Positions 7,625 through 16,800 of a stretch of 60,395 nt of DNA are shown piece after piece. Both the position numbers and the translations under genes were made by a program. Source of the DNA: Clostridia bacterium (GTDB lineage: Bacteria; Bacillota; Clostridia; TANB77; CAG-508); NCBI GenBank assembly GCA_017625465.1, contig JAGAKS010000015.1:1-60395 (forward strand), given 5' to 3'. The notes under the pieces are model-generated. The model did not search any database. It was not told where the DNA came from and worked only from the letters and a program-made list of their open reading frames with translations. Positions within the stretch are counted from its first letter, which is position 1, and each line of letters begins with the position of its first letter.

Positions 7625-7730
7625 GTAAAACATATAGAATAAAAATAATTGTAGGAACTACAAAAATAAGCAAATTTTTTTTGCTATTTAAAAACATAAT
7701 AACATTTGTTTTTTCTACAAAATTTGCCAT
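7617..7730 (-). CDS. 37-aa uraA leader peptide / small membrane protein
   Basis: ATG 7730 preceded by AAGGGTG; stop TAA at 7619-7617. The residue pattern is an N-terminal polar part (MANFVEKTN), then a strongly hydrophobic stretch (LLIFVVPTIIFILYVL). The message is full of U runs and small pause-type hairpins (7649-7663 and about 7668-7685). The stop lies within the 5' arm of the terminator at 7594-7624. A ribosome close behind RNA polymerase would therefore block the hairpin. This matches the layout known for E. coli pyrBI. It might also be a functional small membrane protein. Confidence 0.6.
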   Translation of the reverse strand: MANFVEKTNVIMFLNSKKNLLIFVVPTIIFILYVLQH

Positions 7731-7747
7731 TTTTTGCACCCTTAAAG

Positions 7748-7776
7748 ATATTATTATATTTTTTAGAAAAATACAA
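7748..7776 (-). promoter_or_regulatory. Promoter of the uraA leader
   Basis: Minus strand TTGTAT (7776-7771), 17-bp spacer, TAATAT (7753-7748). Places the transcript start near 7741, just ahead of the leader ORF RBS. Confidence 0.6.
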
Positions 7777-7799
7777 GTCTTTTATTAAAAAAATAAAAA

Positions 7800-7828
7800 T
7801 AGACATTAAAAATATTTTATGTTACAAT
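7800..7828 (+). promoter_or_regulatory. Promoter of the 7869 gene
   Basis: TAGACA (7800-7805), 17-bp spacer, TACAAT (7823-7828). Divergent from the uraA promoter. Confidence 0.65.
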
Positions 7829-7868
7829 AAAAATATAGAGTCGAATTTTGAAAAAATGGGGGATATAT

Positions 7869-8582
7869 ATGATAGATAATAATGATCCAATTCAAGAAAA
7901 GAAAGTTTTTAGAGTAGGCTTAGATGATTTAACAGAAAATAATGATGTAAATACTTTTGAATATAATGATTTACATAATTGTTCAAATGATTTAAGCGAC
8001 AGAGGAAGCAGATTAGAAGAAATTGCTCATGCAAGATACGCAGAAAGTAAAAGAAGAAATTCATATTCTTCATATAATTCTAATAAAACAACAACAACTG
8101 CTTCAAAATGGATTACATTTATTATACTATTCCTTTTTATAGGAATACCAATAATTGAGGCTATTATAGGAGTAATAATAGCAGTTATTACAGAAACTGT
8201 TGATAATTTAGATAATTATTCAGATAATTCAACAGATTATAGTTATTCTGATATTTACGAAAGCGAAATGTATCCAGGAGGTGTTGCAGGTGGTAGTAGA
8301 ATAACTTTAGTAGATAGCACAATGGATTATACAAACAATGTACTTTCAGTAGAAGTTGAAAATATTGATGATTATGAAAATTTAGATAATTACAAAATTG
8401 AAGTAGTGTTTTACAATATAAACGATAGACCAATAGAAGTAATAGACTTACAGATAAATAAATTAAAAGCAAATGAAGTCGTTACAAAAGAAGTATATAA
8501 TGTTCCAACAGATATGGCTAGATATGATTTTATAATTACAGAAAATACTAAAGAAACTCAAACATGGGTATATACAAAATAG
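7869..8582 (+). CDS. Membrane-anchored protein with extracytoplasmic beta-type domain
   Basis: 237 aa. ATG 7869 is used because GGGGGA lies 6 nt upstream; the frame opens 7 codons earlier without an RBS. Residues 1-75 are polar and Asn/Ser-rich and probably cytoplasmic. A single long hydrophobic helix follows (about 80-110, WITFIILFLFIGIPIIEAII...). The C-terminal 100 residues (SRITLVDSTMDYTNN...VEVENIDDYENLDNYKIEVVF...) look like a small FxLYD-type beta-sandwich. Function not recognised; monocistronic between its own promoter and a bidirectional terminator. Confidence 0.6.
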   Translation: MIDNNDPIQEKKVFRVGLDDLTENNDVNTFEYNDLHNCSNDLSDRGSRLEEIAHARYAESKRRNSYSSYNSNKTTTTASKWITFIILFLFIGIPIIEAIIGVIIAVITETVDNLDNYSDNSTDYSYSDIYESEMYPGGVAGGSRITLVDSTMDYTNNVLSVEVENIDDYENLDNYKIEVVFYNINDRPIEVIDLQINKLKANEVVTKEVYNVPTDMARYDFIITENTKETQTWVYTK

Positions 8583-8620
8583 AAAAATAGCAGCTTTTTT
8601 TATAAAGCTGCTTATTTTTC
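8583..8620. terminator. Bidirectional terminator
   Basis: AGCAGCTTT / AAAGCTGCT stem (8589-8597 with 8604-8612), flanked by A and T runs between convergent genes. Overlaps the last bases of the minus-strand gene. Confidence 0.75.
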
Positions 8621-8860
8621 TTCATTTTCATCTTGCATATCTTCAATATCTTCACCATACTCAGTTAATTCTTCATCATCTTCAAAATCTTCTGCAGTTT
8701 GTTTGTCTTCAGGTTTTTTCATGGCAACTGGAATGATTATGTTTTTCTTTTTTTCAGAAGTATTAGGTTTTAGATTATTCATAATATCTCCAACTTCTGA
8801 AATATTAAGTTCAATGTCATCTCCCATGACAATTTCTAAATCTTTGTTTTCAGAATCCAT
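8612..8860 (-). CDS. Small acidic protein of unknown function
   Basis: 82 aa. The start at 8860 is chosen for AAAGGAG 7 nt before it. Almost no hydrophobic core; the C-terminal 30 residues are nearly all D and E (EDFEDDEELTEYGEDIEDMQDENEEK region), and a short basic patch (EKKKNIII) sits mid-way. Probably largely disordered. It is divergent from scpB, so a link to chromosome condensation is only positional. No family recognised. Confidence 0.6.
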   Translation of the reverse strand: MDSENKDLEIVMGDDIELNISEVGDIMNNLKPNTSEKKKNIIIPVAMKKPEDKQTAEDFEDDEELTEYGEDIEDMQDENEEK

Positions 8861-8937
8861 TTTTCTTCTCCTTTTTCTTTTGAAAAATATATCCACATAT
8901 ATTATACCATAAAAAGCATTTAAATGTCAAAAAAGTC

Positions 8938-9010
8938 TTGAAAAAAAGCATTTTTTTTGATATTATTATATGAATAATACGAAGACTAAATTAAGGGGAA
9001 GTCCCTTTTT
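8938..9010 (+). promoter_or_regulatory. scpB promoter with short leader hairpin
   Basis: TTGAAA (8938-8943), 17-bp spacer, TATTAT (8961-8966). Downstream, AAGGG-GAAGT-CCCTT followed by a T run (8993-9010) forms a small terminator-like hairpin 18 nt before the scpB start, so the gene may be attenuated. Confidence 0.6.
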
Positions 9011-9027
9011 GTGTTTTAGGAGGAAAA

Positions 9028-9648
9028 ATGAATTTAGTTAAAGAACAAGCAATAATTGAAGCAATGTTATTTTCAACAGGTCGTGAGATAAAAATCAAAG
9101 AAATAATGAATGCATTAGAACTTGGGTCAGAAGACATTGAAAAAATTATGCAAAATATGAAACTTAAATATGAAGCAGAAGACAGTGGGTTAGAACTTAT
9201 TAAAGTAGAAGATGGATATCAATTATGTACTAAAAAAGAGTATTATGATTATATATATCCATTATTCGATAATAGAACAAAACCTACTATTTCTAATGCT
9301 GCGCTTGAAACATTGTCTATTATTGCATATAATCCTAAAATTACAAGGGCACAAATCGAAGCTATTCGTGGAGTAGGTTCAGATGGTACTATATATAAAT
9401 TATTAGAATACAATTTAATTGAAGAAGTTGGAAGACTTGATGCACCAGGTAGACCTACAATGTATTCAGTTACAACTAATTTTATGAAAATGTTTGGTAT
9501 AAGTAGTTTAGATGAATTACCAGAACTTCCAAGATATAAATTGGATGAAAATGAACAAATAGTTATTGATGATGTTATTCAAAAAGAAGTACATGAGGCT
9601 CCAGAACCCGAAAGGGAAGTGGCAGAAAATATAGAAAATAACGAATAA
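9028..9648 (+). CDS. scpB: Segregation and condensation protein B
   Basis: 206 aa. The kleisin-binding partner in the Smc-ScpAB condensin that organises and segregates the nucleoid. Two winged-helix domains, as usual: residues 1-85 (AIIEAMLFSTGREIKIKEI...) and 86-165. The second contains the family block TKPTISNAALETLSIIAYNPKITRAQIEAIRGVGSD and later LGRPDAPGRP-like GRLDAPGRPTMYSVT. The C-terminal 35 residues are acidic. ATG 9028 follows TTAGGAGG. No scpA gene is next to it, which is unusual; smc lies about 4 kb downstream. proS follows by 20 nt and may be cotranscribed. Confidence 0.93.
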   Translation: MNLVKEQAIIEAMLFSTGREIKIKEIMNALELGSEDIEKIMQNMKLKYEAEDSGLELIKVEDGYQLCTKKEYYDYIYPLFDNRTKPTISNAALETLSIIAYNPKITRAQIEAIRGVGSDGTIYKLLEYNLIEEVGRLDAPGRPTMYSVTTNFMKMFGISSLDELPELPRYKLDENEQIVIDDVIQKEVHEAPEPEREVAENIENNE

Positions 9649-9668
9649 TATAAAATGGAGGAGTTTTT

Positions 9669-11105
9669 ATGGGAAAAGAAGAATTTGTTAAAGAGATTAC
9701 TAATATAGAGGAAGATTTTGCTCAATGGTATACAGATGTTGTAAGAAAAGCTGAGCTTGCAGATTATACAGATACAAAAGGATGCATAGCGATAAGACCT
9801 TATGGTTATGCGATATGGGAAAATATTCAAAAATATGCTGATGATAAATTTAAAGAAACAGGTGTTGAAAATGTAAGTTTTCCACTTTTAATTTCAGAAA
9901 ATTTACTTCAAAAAGAAAAAGACCATGTTGAAGGTTTTGCACCAGAGGTAGCTTGGGTTACAGAAGCTGGTGGAGAAAAACTAGAAGAAAAATATTGTAT
10001 TAGACCAACATCTGAAACAATGTTTTCAACACTTTATTCAAAATGGTTAAGCTCTTGGAGAGATTTACCAATGGTATATAACCAATGGTGTAATGTTTTA
10101 AGATGGGAAAAAGAAACCAGACCATTTTTACGTTCAAGAGAATTTTTATGGCAAGAAGGACATACAATTCACGAAACAGCCAAAGAGGCAGAAGAACGTA
10201 CAATACAAATGTTAGATGTTTATGCTGATGTTATAGAAAATTTATTAGCAATTCCTGTATTAAAAGGAAGAAAGACAGAAAAAGAACAATTTGCTGGGGC
10301 TGTTGCAACATACACAGTTGAGAGCTTAATGCATGATGGAAGAGCTCTTCAAGCAGGAACTTCTCATTATTTTGGACAAAACTTTACAAAACCATTTGAA
10401 GTTAAATTCCAAAATAGAGAAGGAAAAGAAGAATATGCTTATCAAACTTCTTGGGGAATTAGTACCAGATTAATAGGCGCTGTTATAATGGCTCATGGAG
10501 ATAATAGAGGTTTAAAATTACCACCAAAAGTGGCTCCAATACAAGTAGTTATTGTTCCAGTTGCAATGCATAAAGAGGGTGTTACAGAAAAAGCAACAGA
10601 ATTATATACAAACTTAAATAAAAAATTTAGAGCAAAAGTAGACTTAAGAGATAATTATACACCTGGTTTTAAATACAATGATTGGGAAATGAGAGGTGTT
10701 CCAGTTAGAGTAGAAATAGGACCTAGAGATATCGAAAACGGTGTAGCTATGGTAGTTAGACGTGATACCTTAGAAAAAGAAACTGTTGAATTGTCTAATT
10801 TAGAAAATAGAATAGAAGAATTATTAAATGATATTCAATCAAATATGTATAACGAATGTTTAAAACGTAGAGAAGAAAAGACAACAGTTGCATACACATT
10901 AGATGAAATCGCTAAAAATCTAGAAGAAAATCAAGGTTATGTAAAAACAATGTGGTGCGGTGATGTAGCTTGTGAAGATAAAGTAAAAGAAGTTACAGGT
11001 GCGCATTCAAGATGTATGCCATTTGAGCAAGAGCATTTAGCAGATACATGCCCAATTTGTGGCAAAAAAGCAGATAAAATGATAGTTTGGGGCAGACAAT
11101 ATTAA
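9669..11105 (+). CDS. proS: Prolyl-tRNA synthetase, short archaeal/eukaryote-like type (ProS type 3)
   Basis: 478 aa. Charges tRNA-Pro in the cytoplasm. Its length and layout are those of the type without the bacterial editing insertion. Class II motifs are visible: motif 1 around [12 protein letters not shown], motif 2 [22 protein letters not shown] (about 157-178), motif 3 region around [10 protein letters not shown]. The anticodon-binding domain follows (about 285-400). The C-terminal zinc-binding-like extension has Cys residues ([10 protein letters not shown]...CPICGKK). ATG 9669 has GGAGG 6 nt upstream. No T-box leader lies ahead; it sits 20 nt after scpB. Confidence 0.95.
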   Translation: MGKEEFVKEITNIEEDFAQWYTDVVRKAELADYTDTKGCIAIRPYGYAIWENIQKYADDKFKETGVENVSFPLLISENLLQKEKDHVEGFAPEVAWVTEAGGEKLEEKYCIRPTSETMFSTLYSKWLSSWRDLPMVYNQWCNVLRWEKETRPFLRSREFLWQEGHTIHETAKEAEERTIQMLDVYADVIENLLAIPVLKGRKTEKEQFAGAVATYTVESLMHDGRALQAGTSHYFGQNFTKPFEVKFQNREGKEEYAYQTSWGISTRLIGAVIMAHGDNRGLKLPPKVAPIQVVIVPVAMHKEGVTEKATELYTNLNKKFRAKVDLRDNYTPGFKYNDWEMRGVPVRVEIGPRDIENGVAMVVRRDTLEKETVELSNLENRIEELLNDIQSNMYNECLKRREEKTTVAYTLDEIAKNLEENQGYVKTMWCGDVACEDKVKEVTGAHSRCMPFEQEHLADTCPICGKKADKMIVWGRQY

Positions 11106-11115
11106 AAAAACGCAT

Positions 11116-11144
11116 TTGCAAGCTATATAAAAAAGTTATATAAT
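11116..11144 (+). promoter_or_regulatory. ldh promoter
   Basis: TTGCAA (11116-11121), 17-bp spacer, TATAAT (11139-11144). Confidence 0.75.
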
Positions 11145-11189
11145 AATCAATTGTGAGAAGTTAATTTAACATTAAAAGGAGAAACAATT

Positions 11190-12152
11190 ATGATAGGAAA
11201 AAGAAAATTAGTATTAGTTGGAACAGGATTTGTAGGAATGAGTATGGCTTATGCAATTCTTAGTCAAGGAGCAGCAAGTGGTGTTAATGAACTTGTTTTA
11301 ATAGACGTTTTAAAGGATAAAGCCATAGGAGAAGCAATGGATTTATGTCACGGACTTCCATGTTCATCAAGCCACATGAAAATAAAAGCTGGTGATTATA
11401 GTGATTGTGCAGATGCAGACATAGTAGTTATTACTGCTGGATTAAATCAAAAACCAGGACAAACAAGATTAGAATTGTCAGAAGCAAATGCTAAAATAAT
11501 GAAAGATATCACAATTCAAGTAGTAAATAGTGGATTTAAAGGTATATTTTTAATAGCATCAAATCCAGTAGATTTAATGACAAAAGTAGTTCAAGAAGTT
11601 TCAAAATTCCCTACTGGAAGAGTAATAGGTTCAGGAACAGCATTAGATACAGCAAGACTAAGATTTATGGTTGGAGAATATTTGAATGTATCTAATAAAA
11701 ATGTTCACGCATATATTATGGGAGAACATGGAGATTCTTCATTCGTTCCTTGGGAACATGCTTATGTTGGATGTAAAAAAGTTACTGATATATTAGAAGA
11801 TGCTGGAAAAGATTTATCAGATTTAGAGAAAATTCATATTGAAGTTAGAGATGCAGCTTATGAAATTATAAACAGAAAAAAAGCTACATATTATGGAATT
11901 GGATTAGGACTTGCAAAAATTGTTAGAACAATAATGAATGATACAAACGAAATCTTAACAGTATCAGCATATTTAAATAATCAATATGGACAAAATGATA
12001 TTTATATTGGTGTTCCAGCTATTGTAAATAGCAATGGTGCAAGAGAATTATTAGAGCTAGATCTTTCACCAGAAAACCAAGAAAAATTAAATAATAGTGC
12101 AAACATTTTAAGAGAAAATATGGAAAAAATTAGAAAAGCTTTAAATGCTTAA
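11190..12152 (+). CDS. ldh: L-lactate dehydrogenase (NAD-dependent)
   Basis: 320 aa. Reduces pyruvate to L-lactate with NADH, closing glycolytic redox balance in fermentation. The Rossmann motif is GTGFVGMSMA (residues 11-20). The Gln in LNQKPGQTRLEL (substrate-specificity loop) marks lactate rather than malate dehydrogenase. NPVD, the substrate-binding Arg in DTARLR and the catalytic His in GEHGDSS (about 179) are present. Own promoter, AAAGGAG RBS and terminator make it a single-gene unit. Confidence 0.95.
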   Translation: MIGKRKLVLVGTGFVGMSMAYAILSQGAASGVNELVLIDVLKDKAIGEAMDLCHGLPCSSSHMKIKAGDYSDCADADIVVITAGLNQKPGQTRLELSEANAKIMKDITIQVVNSGFKGIFLIASNPVDLMTKVVQEVSKFPTGRVIGSGTALDTARLRFMVGEYLNVSNKNVHAYIMGEHGDSSFVPWEHAYVGCKKVTDILEDAGKDLSDLEKIHIEVRDAAYEIINRKKATYYGIGLGLAKIVRTIMNDTNEILTVSAYLNNQYGQNDIYIGVPAIVNSNGARELLELDLSPENQEKLNNSANILRENMEKIRKALNA

Positions 12153-12154
12153 AT

Positions 12155-12189
12155 AAAAGAGAAGTGAACTTCAAAAGTTCACTTCTTTT
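12155..12189. terminator. ldh terminator (bidirectional)
   Basis: AGAAGTGAACTT / AAGTTCACTTCT stem followed by T run; an A run on the left also lets it serve the convergent gene. Confidence 0.88.
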
Positions 12190-12192
12190 AAA

Positions 12193-12783
12193 TTATTTAT
12201 CAAATATAAAAGTTACATTAGCATCATATAATTGCAATTTGTTTAATCTCTCAATTCTTGATTCATCATTATCTAAAATAAGTATTTCAACCATATCCCA
12301 AAGTGCAACCCAACCTGCTATATTAACAAGTTCATAGAAGAAATCCCAAACATGAGAGTAAAGTAAATAACTAAGAATAAGAAATATTGTGCCGAAAACA
12401 AATAGGGTAGTAGCTTTTTTATTAGCTTCTTTTATGCTGTAATCTATGTCATCAATTTCCATACCAAAATTGCTTTTGAAATTTTTTCTAATTCTATTTT
12501 GTTCTTCGACAGACAATTCTGGTGAATGAATTTCTAGAACAATGTCGTATTCGATTGGTACAATATAAGCCATTTCTTCAATATAATTACATAAACTATC
12601 TGATAAATCTAATTTTAAATAGTCATGCTTCATATATAAATCGTCTATTTTTTCAATAGAGATAGGAATAATCGCTTTACCATCTTTTAAATAATGCTTT
12701 TCAAAATAATCTTGTTCACTAAATTTTATTTTTCTATTTTTTCTTGTTTTTCTTCTAATATGTCCAAGATTTCTATTTTCCAT
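12193..12783 (-). CDS. Unknown protein with two hydrophobic segments
   Basis: 196 aa. The start at 12783 has TAGGAG 4-5 nt upstream and lies 11 nt after the stop of the HD-GYP gene, so the two form an operon. The N-terminus is very basic (RRKTRKNRKIKF). Residues 35-120 are a soluble alpha/beta-like part with EIHSPELS. Two hydrophobic helices follow at about 131-150 and 152-175 (TTLFVFGTIFLILSYLLY...), then a polar tail. Not recognised; co-occurrence with an HD-GYP enzyme suggests a membrane or signalling role. Confidence 0.55.
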   Translation of the reverse strand: MENRNLGHIRRKTRKNRKIKFSEQDYFEKHYLKDGKAIIPISIEKIDDLYMKHDYLKLDLSDSLCNYIEEMAYIVPIEYDIVLEIHSPELSVEEQNRIRKNFKSNFGMEIDDIDYSIKEANKKATTLFVFGTIFLILSYLLYSHVWDFFYELVNIAGWVALWDMVEILILDNDESRIERLNKLQLYDANVTFIFDK

Positions 12784-12793
12784 AAAACTCCTA

Positions 12794-13738
12794 TTATACA
12801 ACCAATTTTTTAATTTGTTTTACTTCTAAGTAAAGTTTTTCAATGTGAGCTTTTCTTACCTTGTAAGCTTCTTTTAATTCTTCCAAAGTTTGAGGAATAG
12901 TATCAACATTTTCATTTCTTCTTAAATACATAGCAGCACCTTCACGAAAATATTCTTTTTTGCTCTCATTAGGAGCAGCTTGCATTTTTTGATAATATCT
13001 AAAAGCTTCTTCAAAACGTTTAATTTCATCTTTTAAGTAATCTAAATAGTCAGCACGAGCAGCAATTTCATATTCTGTGTCATCAATAACAACTTTAAAT
13101 AATGCTTTAACTATTTTTCTATCTATTTTTCCAAGTCTAGTTTCAGCGGCTAAGAATTTTAAACCATCTGGAATAGATTTGATTGGATTTGGTTTTGTAT
13201 CATCAATTAAAATATTTAATGTATCAATAATACCAATGTGAGTTTTGTATTGCCTTTTAGCACTGATAGCTTCAAATTCATCTGCAACTCTAATGATTTG
13301 TGCTTCATAAGGAATTTTGTTAGCTGTTACACCATTAGGATATCCTGTACCATTTAAAGCTTCGTGGTGGTAAAGAGCACCAGCAGCGTAAGGTCTTAGC
13401 TTAGGATCGTTCATACACATTTTATAACCAATAGTTGTATGTGTTTTCATTACTTCATATTCTTCATCAGTAAGTCTTGCAGGTTTTTGAAGTATTTCTG
13501 GTGGTATAAACATTTTACCAATATCATGTAAATATGCACAAGTTGTACAATAAATTGTAAAACCTTGATCTAATTTTAAATATTCGCAAAGTCTACAAGT
13601 AATAGATGCAACATTTTCTGAATGTCTTCTTGTATATGCATCTAAGCTATCTAACATTTTTAATTGGTAGCGAATACGGTCATCTAAGTTATAAGATTTT
13701 AAACTAGTTTTGCTATAAAAATCAAATTCCTCTTTCAT
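12794..13738 (-). CDS. HD-GYP domain protein (putative cyclic-di-GMP phosphodiesterase)
   Basis: 314 aa; start 13738 follows AAAGGAG. Residues about 30-180 form the HD-GYP domain: RHSENVA, the HD dyad in YLHDIGKMFIP (about 68-78), THTTIGY, the metal ligands HHE (about 125) with NGTGYPNG (the GYP-type signature) and VADEFEAIS. The family hydrolyses c-di-GMP to GMP or pGpG. There is no transmembrane or receiver domain; the C-terminal 100 residues are helical. A GGDEF cyclase candidate is encoded at 29663, so c-di-GMP turnover is plausible. The first gene of a two-gene minus-strand operon. Confidence 0.85.
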   Translation of the reverse strand: MKEEFDFYSKTSLKSYNLDDRIRYQLKMLDSLDAYTRRHSENVASITCRLCEYLKLDQGFTIYCTTCAYLHDIGKMFIPPEILQKPARLTDEEYEVMKTHTTIGYKMCMNDPKLRPYAAGALYHHEALNGTGYPNGVTANKIPYEAQIIRVADEFEAISAKRQYKTHIGIIDTLNILIDDTKPNPIKSIPDGLKFLAAETRLGKIDRKIVKALFKVVIDDTEYEIAARADYLDYLKDEIKRFEEAFRYYQKMQAAPNESKKEYFREGAAMYLRRNENVDTIPQTLEELKEAYKVRKAHIEKLYLEVKQIKKLVV

Positions 13739-13768
13739 ATTTTCTCCTTTGGTATAAACATATATATT

Positions 13769-13797
13769 ATTGTATATTTAATTGATTTTATAGTCAA
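13769..13797 (-). promoter_or_regulatory. Promoter of the HD-GYP operon
   Basis: Minus strand TTGACT (13797-13792), 17-bp spacer, TACAAT (13774-13769). Confidence 0.75.
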
Positions 13798-13817
13798 GGA
13801 AAAAATATAATTTTTAC

Positions 13818-13846
13818 TTGCGAAAAAAGTAAAATTAATATATAGT
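13818..13846 (+). promoter_or_regulatory. smc promoter
   Basis: TTGCGA (13818-13823), 17-bp spacer, TATAGT (13841-13846), 32 bp before the smc start. Confidence 0.55.
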
Positions 13847-13878
13847 ATGTATAGTGATTTTAGAAGAGGAAAAAAGAA

Positions 13879-16800
13879 ATGTATTTAAAAAGATTAGAAA
13901 TGTATGGATTCAAATCTTTTGCTGATAAAACAGTGCTTGAATTTATGCCAGGAATTACAACAGTTATAGGGCCTAATGGTTCAGGAAAGAGTAATATTTC
14001 TGACTGTATTCGTTGGATTTTAGGCGAGCAAAGTATGAAATCTTTAAGAGGTCAAAAAGCAGAAGATATAATTTTTGCAGGAACACAAAATAGAAAGTCT
14101 TTAGGTTTTGCTGAAGGCTCTATTGTCATAGATAATTCTGACGGAAAATTACCTATTGAGTACAATGAAGTTATTGTTACAAGAAGAATATATAGAAGTG
14201 GTGAATCTGGTTATTTCATAAATAAAACACCTTGTAGATTAAAAGATATATTAGAGCTATTTATGGATACAGGTATTGGAAAAGATGGCTATTCAATAAT
14301 AGGTCAAGGAAAAATTGATGAAATTCTTAGTAACAAAGCTGAGGATAGAAGACACATTTTTGAAGAGGCAGCAGGAATAGTAAAATATAGAACTAGAAAA
14401 AATGAGTCAGAGAAAAAATTGGAACAAACTAAACTTAATCTTTTAAGAATAAATGATATTGTAAACGAGATTGAAAGCAATATTGGTCCACTTAAAACTC
14501 AATCAGAAAAAGCTAAAAAGTTTTTAGATTTAAGAGAAAAGTTGAAAGAAATAGAAATTGGACTTTTCCTATATAATATTGATGATTTCAAAGCTAAAAT
14601 GCAAGAGATTAAAGAAAATATAGAAGTTTTTGAAGCTCAACAAGTAAAAGAAGAAGAAAAATTAAATAATGCAAATGAACAAAAAGATAGCTTAAAAAAG
14701 GCTATAGATGAATTGCTAGAACAAATTGAAACTACACAAAATTTAGGCTTTGAAGGTGGAAAGAAAAAAGAACAGTTTAATAGTGAAATAGGCATTTTGC
14801 AAGAAAGAATTTCTAATAATAAAGAAAATTATGATAGATATGCAAATGAAATTGAAGATTTAGAAAAAAGAAATTCTGAATTAGAACAAGAAAAGATTCA
14901 AAAAATTGAAAAGAAAACTAATTTAACTGCTAATAAAGAAAAATTTGATATAGAACTTAAAACTAAGGAAGAAGAACTTGCAAAATATACTCAAACACTT
15001 TCTGAAAAAGATTTAGAAATAGAAGCTAAAAAGCTTACTGTTCAAACTAATATTGATAATAGATATGAAATTTTAAATCAAATTAGTACAGGTAAAGCTA
15101 ATTTTGAAAATCTTAATAAGAAAGAAAACTCTGTAAAGAATGAGCTTCAAGAAACAATTTCTGAGTTAGATGAAGCTAGACTAAAAAAGAGTGATATGGT
15201 TGCTCAGTTCCATGAGATTGAGTCAAAAAGAAACAGTTTAGTTAAAGAGTTAGAAGATATAAAAGAAAAAAGAGAAGAAAGCACTAAAAAAATTGCTGAG
15301 TTTGATGAAGTAATTAACAATTTAGATACCGAATATAGAATAAAAAGTTCAAGATTAAAATTTTTAGTAGAAACTGAGAAAGAAAAAGAAGGATATGGCA
15401 GAAGTGTAAAACTACTACTTCAAGATATAGAAAAAGATGTTTCTTTAAATAAAGGTGTACATGGTGTTTTGGCAAATTTAATTTCAGTAGATAGTAAATA
15501 CGAAACAGCTATTGAAATGACACTTGGAGCTGCTTTGCAAAACATTGTAACAGATAATGAGCAAGAAGCTAAAAAATTGGTAAATCATTTAAGAGAAAAT
15601 AATTTAGGTAGAGCTTCATTTTTGCCAATTAGTTCTGTTAAACCACAAAAAATTTCTAAACTAGTTACTAACGGAATAAGTGGTGTAATAGGCGTTGCCA
15701 GCGATTTAATTGAAACAAATAAAAAATATCAAGATATTGTTTCAAACTTGCTTGGAAAAACAGTTGTTGTAGAGGATATGGATACAGCAATTGCACTTGC
15801 AAAACAAAATTCTTATTCTTTTAAAATTGTAACTTTAAAAGGAGATATAATAAATCCATCTGGAGCAATTAGCGGTGGTTCTGTTCAAAAGAAAACAGTA
15901 AGTATATTAGGACGTGGAAAAGAAATTGAAAGTTTAGAAAAAGAGCTTAAGAAAATTGAAACTAAAAAAGAAAAAATTTCTCAAGAAAAAGAAAATTATG
16001 TAAGTGAAGTTAGCGAAATTTTACAAGGCTTTGATGAAAAACAAGCTAAGCTTCAAGAAGTAGAAATTGTTTTTGCTACTGAAAACCAAAAACAAGAAAA
16101 CTTGAATTTAGAAATTTTAAAAGCCGAAGCAAAACGTGATAAATTAAAACAAGATTTAGAAAACTTGAAAAAGGAAAAAGAAGAAAATAAAAATGCAGAA
16201 GTAGAATTGAATAACAAGATTTCTGTAATAGATGAAGAAAATTCTTCTTTAAATAAAATTATTGAAGAATTTACAGCTATAAATAAAGACAATCAAAGAT
16301 ATATAGATGATTTGAATTTTGATATCACAAATTTAAAAATCTCTGTATCTTCATTTGATGAAAGCGAAACTTCTATAAATGAAATGCTTGATAGATTAAA
16401 TAGCGATATAGAAAATAATAAGGCAAGCATAGAAAATAAAAAAGCATTGAGAGAGAAAATTTTAGTTGATAATTCTGAGTTTGAACAAAAAATAGAAGAA
16501 ATTAAATTAAATATTTCTAAACTTGAAAAAGAAGTCGCAGAAAGCGGAGAAAAAGTTGATAAATTAAAAGAAGAACGTTTCCAAAAGAATGAAAAAATTA
16601 CAGCTTTAGAAGCGGAAATAGAAGAAATTACTTCAAGAGTTGATGATGTTAAAAATCAAATTTCTAAATTGGATCTAAAAAATTCAAAATTAGATTTGGA
16701 ATTAAATCAAGTTATAAATAAAATGTGGGAAGAATATGAACTTACACCAAATACAGTAGGCGAAGTTCCAAAAATCTCGAATGCATCAGAGGTTCAAAAA

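Noticed and set aside
9649..9668. T-box riboswitch for proS
   Set aside because: Only 20 nt separate scpB and proS; there is no room and no T-box consensus.
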